From NCBI GenBank assembly GCA_947177135.1, contig CAMWTI010000003.1:1-55977 (forward strand): DNA of 55,977 nucleotides, in the 5' to 3' direction. The notes beneath the pieces are model-generated. The model was not told the DNA's origin, searched no databases, and was given only the letters and a program-made list of their open reading frames with translations. A program made the translations under genes and the position numbers. This stretch comes from an uncultured Porphyromonadaceae bacterium. GTDB taxonomy: Bacteria; Bacteroidota; Bacteroidia; Bacteroidales; Muribaculaceae. This document shows, piece after piece, positions 28,228 to 35,882 of the stretch. Every line of letters starts with the position of its first letter. Position 1 is the stretch's first letter.

Positions 28228-29067
28228 ATGGAAAAATTTATTTCGAGCGATGCGCTCAACGATTTCCTCCACACCATTATCAACTCATCGGTATCGTTTG
28301 TGATTCACCTGGCGATCGCTATCGTGGTCTTCTATGTCGGCCGCTGGATCATCAGCCGCCTCTATCGCTGGGTCCACAATATGCTCAACAAGCGCAAGGC
28401 CGACCAGTCGCTGACAACATTTCTGCTCTCCCTTGTCAGAATCACGCTGTATTTCCTGCTGATCGTTGTGGTCATAGGCATTCTCGGCATAGAGACCAGC
28501 TCGTTCATCGCGCTGTTTGCCTCGGCCGGAGTGGCAATCGGCATGGCTCTGAGCGGCACGCTCCAGAACTTTGCCGGAGGAGTGCTGATCCTGCTGCTCA
28601 AACCATACAAAGTCGGCGACTTCATTGAAGCGCAAGGCTTCACCGGCACCGTCAAAGAGATCCAGATCTTCTCGACCATTCTCACCACCGGCGACAACAA
28701 ATCGATCATCATCCCCAACGGTCCGCTTTCAACCGGTTCAATCAACAATTATTCGCGCGAAGAGAAGCGCCGTGTGGACTGGACTGTCAGCATCGCCTAT
28801 GGCTCGGACTATCAGAAAGCGGTTGAAACCGTGAAAGGGCTGCTTGCCTCCAATCCCGCCGTGATCACCGACGGATCTTCGCCAGAGCCTATGGTCGAGA
28901 TCGGAGCCCTTGCGGCAAGTTCGGTCGACCTCACCGTCAGAGCATGGGTCAAGAGCGCCGACTATTGGGACGTGTTCTTTGGAATGAACCGCGCCATGCT
29001 CACCGCTCTGCCCGCCGCCGGAGTGCAGTTCCCCTTCCCGCAACTCGACGTGCACATGGTCAAATAA
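28228..29067 (+). CDS. mscS: Small-conductance mechanosensitive channel, MscS family
   Basis: MscS channels open under membrane tension to release solutes during osmotic downshock. The 279-aa protein has three transmembrane segments near its N-terminus. The third carries the glycine/alanine-rich pore helix ALFASAGVAIGMALSGTLQNFAGG, and KPYKVGDFIEAQGFTGTVKEI follows. The IIIPNGPLS segment is the family's beta-domain signature. Length is standard. It lies 21 bases after the C11 gene and 23 before rnz. Confidence 0.95.
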   Translation: MEKFISSDALNDFLHTIINSSVSFVIHLAIAIVVFYVGRWIISRLYRWVHNMLNKRKADQSLTTFLLSLVRITLYFLLIVVVIGILGIETSSFIALFASAGVAIGMALSGTLQNFAGGVLILLLKPYKVGDFIEAQGFTGTVKEIQIFSTILTTGDNKSIIIPNGPLSTGSINNYSREEKRRVDWTVSIAYGSDYQKAVETVKGLLASNPAVITDGSSPEPMVEIGALAASSVDLTVRAWVKSADYWDVFFGMNRAMLTALPAAGVQFPFPQLDVHMVK

Positions 29068-29090
29068 TAACGGCGATCACGCACTGAAAG

Positions 29091-30008
29091 ATGCAATTTA
29101 CCGTCAACGTGCTCGGATGCGGCTCCGCGGTGCCGACGCTGAGACATCAGCCGGCATCGCAGGTCATTGACCACCGCGATCGCCTTTTCATGGTGGACTG
29201 CGGTGAAGGCGCCCAGCTTCAGATGCGTCGTATGAAGCTGAAATTCAGCCGGGTCAACCACATATTCCTGTCGCATTTGCACGGTGACCACTTTCTTGGA
29301 CTGCCGGGGCTACTCTCAACCATGGCCCTGCATGAAAAAGGGTCGGCAGTCACGGTCTACACCTTCAAGGAGGGTGCCGAAATCATCGGATCGATGCTCC
29401 GGTTCATCTGCGGCGACACTCCGTTCGACCTCCGATTCCGCATTCTCGCTCCAGGCTCGCGCGAAGTGATCTATGAAGATCAGTCGCTCACAGTCAGCTG
29501 CTTTCCGCTCTATCACCGTGTGCCGGCGCTCGGCTTCATCTTCCGGGAGAAGCCGAAGCCGCTGACGGTGAACGGCGATATGGTTAAATTTCATCAAGTG
29601 CCGCACTACATGATCCCATCCGTCAGAGCCGGAGCGGACTTCGTGAAACCCGACGGATCGGTAGTGCCCAACAGCCATCTGACACTGCCGTCCCCGCCGG
29701 CCATGAGCTATGCCTACTGCTCGGACACAATGTTTGATCCGAGAGTGGCCGCCGATGTGGAAGGTACGGACACGATATACCATGAAGCCACTTATGGCGA
29801 ATCCGAGGCCCATCTGGCGCGGCCGAGAGGACATTCCACCGCCGCACAGGCCGGCATCATAGCCCGCATGGCCGGTGCCCGCCGACTGATTCTCGGACAC
29901 TTTTCAAAACGCTATTTTGACGAAGCTCCGCTGGTGGAGCAGGCGCGCGCCGAATTCAACGGCGATGTCATCGCTGCCAACGAGGGCATGAAAATCAACT
30001 TGCTATGA
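29091..30008 (+). CDS. rnz: Ribonuclease Z
   Basis: RNase Z trims tRNA 3' ends, which matters here because the visible tRNA gene does not encode CCA. The 305-aa protein has GCGSAVPT at the start, the zinc motif HLHGDH (residues 62-67), the YCSDTMFD segment and a late HST and LGHFSKRY, all typical of the metallo-beta-lactamase tRNase Z family. It overlaps tadA by four bases. Confidence 0.96.
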   Translation: MQFTVNVLGCGSAVPTLRHQPASQVIDHRDRLFMVDCGEGAQLQMRRMKLKFSRVNHIFLSHLHGDHFLGLPGLLSTMALHEKGSAVTVYTFKEGAEIIGSMLRFICGDTPFDLRFRILAPGSREVIYEDQSLTVSCFPLYHRVPALGFIFREKPKPLTVNGDMVKFHQVPHYMIPSVRAGADFVKPDGSVVPNSHLTLPSPPAMSYAYCSDTMFDPRVAADVEGTDTIYHEATYGESEAHLARPRGHSTAAQAGIIARMAGARRLILGHFSKRYFDEAPLVEQARAEFNGDVIAANEGMKINLL

Positions 30009-30472
30009 CTGAACTGACCCCTGCGATCGAAGCTGAAGACACGCGTATGATGATGCTTGCCCTGCGCGAGGCCCGTGCGGCCGGCGAAGCCGGCGAAGTG
30101 CCCATAGGCGCCGTAGTGGCATGCGGCGGCAGGATAGTCGGCCGCGGACACAATCTGACAGAAGCACTCACCGACGTGACTGCCCATGCCGAAATGCAGG
30201 CCATCACTGCCGCGGCCCAAACACTCGGCGGCAAGTATCTGCGCGACTGCACGCTGTATGTGACAGTGGAGCCCTGCCTGATGTGCGCCGGTGCGATCGG
30301 ATGGAGCCAGGTCGGACGTCTGGTCTATGGCGCCGAAGACCCCAGACGCGGCTACAAAGGACTGACACGAACCGACCGACCGGCTCTGCACCCGGCCACC
30401 GAAGTGCGCTCAGGAGTGCTGGCCGACGAGGCCCTGTCGTTGCTGCGCTCCTTTTTTGCCAAACGCCGCTGA
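30005..30472 (+). CDS. tadA: tRNA-specific adenosine deaminase TadA
   Basis: TadA converts the wobble adenosine of tRNA-Arg(ACG) to inosine. The 155-aa protein has the zinc and catalytic motif HAE (H61, E63) and PCLMC (C91, C94). VPIGAVV and GAEDPRRGYKG are further family segments. The ATGA overlap at 30005 couples it to rnz, placing two tRNA-maturation enzymes together. Confidence 0.95.
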   Translation: MTELTPAIEAEDTRMMMLALREARAAGEAGEVPIGAVVACGGRIVGRGHNLTEALTDVTAHAEMQAITAAAQTLGGKYLRDCTLYVTVEPCLMCAGAIGWSQVGRLVYGAEDPRRGYKGLTRTDRPALHPATEVRSGVLADEALSLLRSFFAKRR

Positions 30473-30488
30473 TTGGCAAAAATTTCTT
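30453..30488 (+). terminator. Terminator at the end of tadA
   Basis: TTTTTGCCAA (30453-30462) pairs with TTGGCAAAAA (30473-30482), and TTTCTT follows. The stem contains the tadA stop codon in its loop region. Confidence 0.75.
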
Positions 30489-30517
30489 AAAAAGGATCTT
30501 TTCTACCCAGATTTTAG

Positions 30518-30525
30518 TATATTTG
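30518..30525 (+). promoter_or_regulatory. -7 box upstream of the AraC-type regulator
   Basis: TATATTTG fits the Bacteroidetes -7 consensus and lies 31 bases before the start codon. No clear -33 box is seen. Confidence 0.5.
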
Positions 30526-30556
30526 CCCCATTAATTGGTAAATATAGGAAAAACTT

Positions 30557-31483
30557 ATGATTGAATCGGTATCCTTGCAAGAGATGCGGCGGCTGCATGA
30601 AATCGCCAACTATTCCGGGAAACGCTCGGAAATGGACTATGTATACGTCCATGTGACTCCCGGCGGAGATGTCGACGCGGCCAGAGAATTGCAGCGAGCC
30701 ATCCGGTTCAACGGCATGATCATCACTCTGGTAGTGGGCGGACAGATGAACCTCACCGTCAATATGGAATACTATAAACTGCGCCGCAACTCCATGTTTG
30801 TGGCCGGCCCGAATTCCATAATCAACGTCGACTATGAATCAATCAAGGATCTGGAAGCCTACGTGCTGTTTGTCTCTACTGACTTTCTCCGCGACCTCAA
30901 TTTCGAGATCGTGGTGCTCAATTCCATACCGCTGGGCATGAAGTCCGGACCATGCACCATGCTCACCGAGATGGAAGTAAAGATGCTTTCGTCATATCTG
31001 GACCTGCTTGACGCCAACGCGCGCCACAACGAAATCCAAGGCGACAAGCATCTGGTCAAGAGCATATCGCGCACACTTCTCACGGCAACCTTCTATCAGA
31101 TCATGGTCATCGGCATGAAACGTCGCTCCGAAGCCGAAGATGAAGCCGCCCATAAGCCTCGCAGCCGGCGAATGATCTATACCCATGAATTCGTGAGACT
31201 TGTGCGAAAACATTTCAGATATGAGCGCTCGGTGGCCTTCTATGCCGGAAAACTATGCATGTCGGCTAAATACCTGTCGCTGGTCGTAAAAGACTGCACC
31301 GGCCACTCGGCCGCAGAGATCATTGACGACCACGTGATTCTCGAAGCGAAGAATCTGCTCCGGTTTTCGGGCAAAAACATCCAGCAGGTGGCATATGAAC
31401 TTAATTTTTCCAACCAGTCGTCTTTTGGAAAATACTTCAAGCACCTGACCGGAATGTCGCCCAGCGAATTCCAGAACTCCTGA
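30557..31483 (+). CDS. AraC-family transcriptional regulator
   Basis: The 308-aa protein has a cupin-like N-terminal sensor part (about residues 1-170). The C-terminal double helix-turn-helix carries YAGKLCMSAKYLSLVVKDCTG, then VAYELNFSNQSSFGKYFKHLTGMSPSEF, the AraC signature. This form, with DDHVILEAKNLL between the helices, is common in Bacteroidetes. It stands alone between the tadA terminator and the candidate RNA. No target is evident. Confidence 0.92.
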   Translation: MIESVSLQEMRRLHEIANYSGKRSEMDYVYVHVTPGGDVDAARELQRAIRFNGMIITLVVGGQMNLTVNMEYYKLRRNSMFVAGPNSIINVDYESIKDLEAYVLFVSTDFLRDLNFEIVVLNSIPLGMKSGPCTMLTEMEVKMLSSYLDLLDANARHNEIQGDKHLVKSISRTLLTATFYQIMVIGMKRRSEAEDEAAHKPRSRRMIYTHEFVRLVRKHFRYERSVAFYAGKLCMSAKYLSLVVKDCTGHSAAEIIDDHVILEAKNLLRFSGKNIQQVAYELNFSNQSSFGKYFKHLTGMSPSEFQNS

Positions 31484-31618
31484 CCCCACAGCCCCCCAAA
31501 AAATATTTCATTAAATTAATGATGCTTATTTAGTGATTCGAGCAGATGCTTACCAGGGATATGCCGGCAGCGACATTCTAAGATAGTCTGGTCTGAGGGT
31601 GAAGGTAGTTGGTAATTG

Positions 31619-31650
31619 ATTTGTAATTTAAGAAAATAATTGCGACCTTT
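31619..31650 (+). promoter_or_regulatory. Possible promoter of the candidate RNA
   Basis: ATTG (31619-31622), a 20-base spacer and GACCTTTG (31643-31650) match the Bacteroidetes consensus except for the first bases of each box. It stands at the 5' side of a region without a credible ORF. Confidence 0.5.
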
Positions 31651-31656
31651 GCACTA

Positions 31657-31975
31657 TCAGTAATTTTTGTTGTCTAAACAACGAGTTATTGATTGTTAAC
31701 ATATTAAAGCGTTTATCAGCGCTAATTCTTGTTCGCTTGAAATCTGGCAGTTTCATATTCTGAATCAAGAATGACGCAACGATGGATGCCTATGTGGATA
31801 TGCATATTATCCGATTCTAAAACCGCTCTGCATGTAAGGGAACGGTTCTGGAATCAGGTTGATATATCATATCGGCGTGGGGCCTCTGCGTTGCTCGTTC
31901 TATTCAGAAGGGTATTTGCCAGAGCCTCAAGCGTAGGAACGAGTGACCGATATAGACTTCCACGCTTTTTATTTT
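31657..31975 (+). ncRNA. Candidate structured RNA of about 320 nt, unknown class
   Basis: The 539 bases between the AraC gene and the small HTH gene contain no convincing ORF but much secondary structure. Local hairpins include GTTGT/ACAAC (31668-31681) and an interrupted stem of CC-GATTC and AACCG with CGGTT and GAATC-A-GG (about 31810-31858). At the 3' end GCGTGG (31874-31879) pairs with CCACGC (31959-31964), followed by TTTTTATTTT. Inside lies a 10-bp helix 31891-31900 with 31935-31944 including three wobbles. This gives a rod with an internal loop ending as a terminator. ATATCGG (31868-31874) can alternatively pair with CCGATAT (31946-31952), crossing the terminal stem. A 6S-like RNA or a leader of the HTH gene are both possible; neither is shown. 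Confidence 0.5.
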
Positions 31976-32022
31976 ATCCTTCGGCCTGATAGGGAGTACG
32001 GGCATTCGAGCTAATATATAGT

Positions 32023-32355
32023 ATGTCTAATGTCACCGATATACACATAGGAAAGGAAATACGTCGTGTCGTTGAAGAACGGGGCATCTCAATGAAGAAA
32101 TTTGCGGACTTACTATGCTGTGAGCGCAATTCATTATATTATATGTTTTCGCAGCCAAGCATCGATATAAAACGACTGCTAAGGATTTCAAATATTCTCC
32201 ATTATGATTTCTTATCGTTATATACCTATGAAAATCAGCTGCATTCCATCGAAAATGATTTCCTTGGCATTGTAAGATTGCCAATTTCGGCTAAAGCCGA
32301 TTTTATGACTCAATACCCGACTGCTACAATCGTAGACTTAACAGCCTGCAAATAA
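32023..32355 (+). CDS. Small helix-turn-helix (XRE-like) DNA-binding protein
   Basis: The 110-aa product begins with a compact HTH region (IGKEIRRVVEERGISMKKFADLLCCERNSLYYMF) followed by DIKRLLRISNILHYDFL, the usual XRE-like pattern in short Bacteroidetes regulators. The C-terminal 45 residues are not recognised. It is AT-richer than the flanking genes and lies between a candidate RNA and a strong AT-rich hairpin that overlaps its stop codon. It may autoregulate; no target is known. Confidence 0.78.
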   Translation: MSNVTDIHIGKEIRRVVEERGISMKKFADLLCCERNSLYYMFSQPSIDIKRLLRISNILHYDFLSLYTYENQLHSIENDFLGIVRLPISAKADFMTQYPTATIVDLTACK

Positions 32356-32378
32356 TTAGACGATTGCGTCTAATTATT
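32351..32378. terminator. 12-bp perfect inverted repeat overlapping the HTH gene stop
   Basis: AATAATTAGACG (32351-32362) is the exact reverse complement of CGTCTAATTATT (32367-32378) with loop ATTG. The first arm includes the stop codon. It could be a terminator with a built-in T-rich arm, or a symmetrical binding site for the HTH protein. Confidence 0.6.
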
Positions 32379-32415
32379 TGGGCAAATCAATTGAAATACC
32401 TGCGTAAAATACGCC

Positions 32416-32423
32416 TAAATTTG
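32416..32423 (+). promoter_or_regulatory. -7 box upstream of small lipoprotein
   Basis: TAAATTTG fits the consensus. ATTG at 32390-32393 is a possible -33 element with a 22-base spacer. The start codon is 52 bases downstream. Confidence 0.55.
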
Positions 32424-32474
32424 CAGTACAAAAAGTCAACCCAAACAAAAACGCAATTAACAAACTAACGCACA

Positions 32475-32918
32475 ATGGAAAAAGCAAAGCAAATCAGCCT
32501 GATGATGCTGATGTCTCTGATCGCATTATGCAGTTTTACTTCCTGCAGCGGAGATGATGATGATATCATCTCTGATCCCGCAAGTAAGATCACAGGCACA
32601 TATGTGGGCACCGGCTCACTGCTGTATCTCGGCATTCCGGTTGAATCGTATCTGGGCATGAAATTTGTCATTACCAAAAGTTCAAATGAATATGTATTAG
32701 TGACTCCACGGACTGCCGACGGAGAAGACTTCTTCGGACGTCCGAGTGTTTATCAGATCACGCAGACAGCCCGTGGCGGCTATTCACTTCGCAGTGACAA
32801 TTCTCCGAATATCACTCTTGAAATTTCAAAGGGCGGAAGTCTGACATATACCAATCCCAATGTCTCTGTCGGTGGTGATTCGGGATATACACTTACCTTC
32901 ACCGGAGATAAAGAATAA
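32475..32918 (+). CDS. Small lipoprotein of unknown function
   Basis: The 147-aa product has a lipoprotein signal ending SFTSC, followed by the acidic stretch SGDDDD that often precedes surface-exported Bacteroidetes lipoproteins. The body (ITGTYVGTGSLLYLGIPV, NITLEISKGGSLTYTN) is beta-rich, like small calycin-type lipoproteins. No family is recognised. It lies just upstream of the M6 peptidase and a hairpin. Confidence 0.75.
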   Translation: MEKAKQISLMMLMSLIALCSFTSCSGDDDDIISDPASKITGTYVGTGSLLYLGIPVESYLGMKFVITKSSNEYVLVTPRTADGEDFFGRPSVYQITQTARGGYSLRSDNSPNITLEISKGGSLTYTNPNVSVGGDSGYTLTFTGDKE

Positions 32919-32940
32919 GAAACCTACAAACGACACAACA

Positions 32941-32975
32941 AACAGGTAGACGACTAAATTTGTTGTCTACCTGTT
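32941..32975 (+). terminator. Strong hairpin between lipoprotein and M6 peptidase genes
   Basis: AACAGGTAGACGAC (32941-32954) pairs with GTTGTCTACCTGTT (32962-32975) as 14 bp with one wobble, loop TAAATTT. No T-run follows. The loop and first stem base read TAAATTTG (32955-32962), a perfect -7 promoter box. The element may be both a terminator for one gene and a promoter region for the next. Confidence 0.65.
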
Positions 32976-32986
32976 TCAGCTATATT

Positions 32987-35752
32987 ATGAGAACGCTTTC
33001 TGTAATTTTCTCGATATTGGGATTGATTTGCGGCGTAAAAAACGCTGGAGCGGTAATCGCCATGCCCGAAATGTTGCAATATGCACAACCCGGAGTAAAG
33101 TCCGTTTCTGTCCGTTTGTTTGGTGATGAGAAATATCATTGGTACACGACTTCCGATGGATATCCACTTGTCCGAGATGGAGAATTCCTTTATTTTGCAA
33201 CAGAAGATAATCGCGGAAACATTGTTAAGTCAGAGTATTTGGCCTGCGACGAAATTGAAAGAACTGATGCCGTGTCAGCTTTTCTGTCAGCTCTGGACAA
33301 GGAGGCTCTTGCATCAAAACTTATAGAGCGTCAGGAAAAACTATATGAACGCAAGCGGAAAGCGACTCTGAAATCCGTTCATAACGACAACTTCGGATTG
33401 CTTGCGAATGCCACATATCCCCGATGGGGCAATCAGCGGGCGTTGGTGATCCTTGTCGAGTTCACGGATGTGAAATTTAAAGAAGGATACTATCCCTTGG
33501 ACTACTTCACTCGTTTATTGAATGAACCCGGTTTTTCCGATTCCGGGGCAACGGGGTCGGCTAAGGATTATTTTGTCGATAATTCCAACGGAGCTTTTGA
33601 TCCTGATTTCGATGTAGTCGGGCCGGTAACGGTGCCTCATAATATGGCCTATTATGGAGGTAACGACAAATACGGTAGTGACAGTCGTCCGGCCGAGATG
33701 ATAATCGACGCTTGTCGTCTTGTTGAAGACCAGGTTGATTTTACTGAATATGACCGTGATGAAGACGGTGTCATAGATAATATCTTTGTCTTTTATGCCG
33801 GACGAGGCGAAGCCTCTGGAGGAAGCGCTGACTCAATATGGCCTCATGCTTGGGACATCAGGGAATATGGCTCAGGTAATTACATATTTGACGGCAAACG
33901 TCTTGGCCACTATGCGTGCACGAATGAGCGCACGTCAGCCGGGATAGACGGCATAGGAACTTTTGTTCATGAATTTTCTCATGTGCTCGGATTGCCAGAC
34001 TTGTATTCGACAGAATATACGAAAGCATTTACACCGGGAGAATATTCTGTAATGGACAAGGGATCATATCTGAATAATAGCCGCACTCCACCGAATTATT
34101 CTGCCTTCGAAAGATATGCACTCGGATGGCTGTCGCCGGAAATAATAGGCGGCAAACAGTCAGTTGAACTTGGAGTGATATCAGAAAATGAGGCCAGAAT
34201 CATCAGGACAAATAACCCAGACGAAATATTCTTTATAGAGAACCGTCAGCCAAAAGACTGGGACAGGTATCTGCCTGGACATGGCATGCTTGTGTGGCAC
34301 GTGGAATATCTTGAGTCGCGATGGTCGAGCAATACCGTAAATACCAGCTTATTAAAACAGCATGTCGACATAGTGGAAGCTGATAACATACAGACAGAAC
34401 AGTCACGTTCGGGCGACACATTCCCTGGCACAGACAATGTGACACAGTTGTCAGAGGCATCGCACAAGACTATGACCCCCTACACCGGCCAGCATCTAAA
34501 TTTGCCGATTGTCGATATTAGGGAACAGGCCGGTGTGGTTTCTTTCATGGTAGCCCCGAACGGTATCGAGGTGTGCGCTCCTGACTCGGTCATGGTCAAG
34601 CAAAAGACAACCACGGGACTGACAATAACATGGAAAGGGAACAGTGCTAAATATCTGGTCACATTGAATAACCTATGTTATGAAGTATCGGACACGGTAT
34701 TTTCGATTGATGGATTGACTCCGGATAAAGAATATATCATCCGCGTTTATGGCATTGATGGCGATCAGCTCAGCACACCTTCGGCCTCACTTCAAATAAG
34801 AACCGGAGATGAATTCCATCCGGAAAAGTTCGGTCCTGTCGCAGTTGAATATTTAGGCCAGAATATATATCGATTAAGCTGGTGTGAGCTACCCGATGTA
34901 GACAATGTTATCGTGGACATTTATACAAAAGAATACGGAGAACCCTTAAAGACAGTTAACCACATGTCAGAGCAATCTCAATGGGAGAGTGAAGGATGGT
35001 CAGTAGAACCAGTGATACCATCTAAGTCAGACGGCTGTTTCGGCGAGTCAAGTCCATCGTTGATATTTTTTACCCTGGGTGGCCGGATTGAGTCTCCGAT
35101 ATTTTTTGATAAGATAAAAGCTGTTGAATATTGGTGCAAGGGAACGGTAAGCATAAATGCAGCACCTATTATCATGACCGAGGGACTGACCGATTCCGGC
35201 ACATGGGAAACTGTCGACAAAAGACAGATCAGACCCGACAGTATCGGCACGAATGTCGTCCTTGCGATGGACCGGAGCGACATAGTGGCAGTTCGTCTTA
35301 ACATTGAATGTCCGGAACGCAGCCGGTGTTATGTTGATGATGTGGCTGTACATCACGGACAACACATTGAAAATGTCTCGGTCGCGGGATTTCCCAAAGC
35401 AATAGGCCCTTCCGATTCATTTACATACACGGTCAATGATTCAAAAGACTATTATTGCCAGATATGGGGAGAAAAAGATGGTCTTGAAACCGAACGCACC
35501 GCTGAGCGACTTATAAACGATGCAGCTATCAGCATGACGGAATTGAAAAATGACCCGATCAACATAAGTATAGCTGATCAAGGCATCATTGTTACGTCAA
35601 GACAGCAAGAGGTCATTTCTATATATGATCTATCAGGTAAACAGATGGTCCGAAACGTTCAAAATGCTGGAAGCAAACTCTATTATCAGCTGCCTCATGG
35701 ACTGTATATAGTCGTTTCCCAAGGCTCTACGATGAAAATCCTTCTACAATAA
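32987..35752 (+). CDS. Secreted M6-family metalloprotease with C-terminal sorting-like domain
   Basis: The 921-aa product has a signal peptide (IFSILGLICGVKNAGA) and an N-terminal propeptide-like region ending near the ATYPRWGNQRALVILVEF start of the M6 domain. The zinc motif HEFSHVLGLPD lies at about residue 328. A fibronectin-like domain follows (TTGLTITWKGNSAKYLVTL), then further beta domains. The final 60 residues (ISIYDLSGKQMV...GLYIVVSQGSTMKILLQ) resemble a type IX secretion sorting domain. The ORF track start at 32960 is a TTG inside a hairpin; the ATG at 32987 leads directly into the signal peptide. Base composition is AT-richer than most of the window. Confidence 0.9.
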   Translation: MRTLSVIFSILGLICGVKNAGAVIAMPEMLQYAQPGVKSVSVRLFGDEKYHWYTTSDGYPLVRDGEFLYFATEDNRGNIVKSEYLACDEIERTDAVSAFLSALDKEALASKLIERQEKLYERKRKATLKSVHNDNFGLLANATYPRWGNQRALVILVEFTDVKFKEGYYPLDYFTRLLNEPGFSDSGATGSAKDYFVDNSNGAFDPDFDVVGPVTVPHNMAYYGGNDKYGSDSRPAEMIIDACRLVEDQVDFTEYDRDEDGVIDNIFVFYAGRGEASGGSADSIWPHAWDIREYGSGNYIFDGKRLGHYACTNERTSAGIDGIGTFVHEFSHVLGLPDLYSTEYTKAFTPGEYSVMDKGSYLNNSRTPPNYSAFERYALGWLSPEIIGGKQSVELGVISENEARIIRTNNPDEIFFIENRQPKDWDRYLPGHGMLVWHVEYLESRWSSNTVNTSLLKQHVDIVEADNIQTEQSRSGDTFPGTDNVTQLSEASHKTMTPYTGQHLNLPIVDIREQAGVVSFMVAPNGIEVCAPDSVMVKQKTTTGLTITWKGNSAKYLVTLNNLCYEVSDTVFSIDGLTPDKEYIIRVYGIDGDQLSTPSASLQIRTGDEFHPEKFGPVAVEYLGQNIYRLSWCELPDVDNVIVDIYTKEYGEPLKTVNHMSEQSQWESEGWSVEPVIPSKSDGCFGESSPSLIFFTLGGRIESPIFFDKIKAVEYWCKGTVSINAAPIIMTEGLTDSGTWETVDKRQIRPDSIGTNVVLAMDRSDIVAVRLNIECPERSRCYVDDVAVHHGQHIENVSVAGFPKAIGPSDSFTYTVNDSKDYYCQIWGEKDGLETERTAERLINDAAISMTELKNDPINISIADQGIIVTSRQQEVISIYDLSGKQMVRNVQNAGSKLYYQLPHGLYIVVSQGSTMKILLQ

Positions 35753-35819
35753 TGAATTGTCTTTGCTGCGGCAGTCTGCGGCAGTTGTCAATGTAAATAG
35801 GCAAGTTGTCCGCGAATTA

Positions 35820-35851
35820 TTTGCGTGGATTTGTGGGATGTTGTAACTTTG
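35820..35851 (+). promoter_or_regulatory. Promoter of the DUF3078 gene
   Basis: TTTG (35820-35823), a 20-base spacer and TAACTTTG (35844-35851) match the Bacteroidetes consensus exactly. The start codon is 31 bases downstream. Confidence 0.82.
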
Positions 35852-35882
35852 CATAGAGTATTCATCACACAGTTGTTTAATT

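Noticed and set aside
31657-31975. RNase P RNA, tmRNA or SRP RNA
   Set aside because: The conserved core sequences of these RNAs are not seen in this gap, so none was called.
31771-31989. 72-aa ORF in the gap before the HTH gene
   Set aside because: It runs through the hairpins and terminator-like end of the candidate RNA and its translation has no protein-like pattern.
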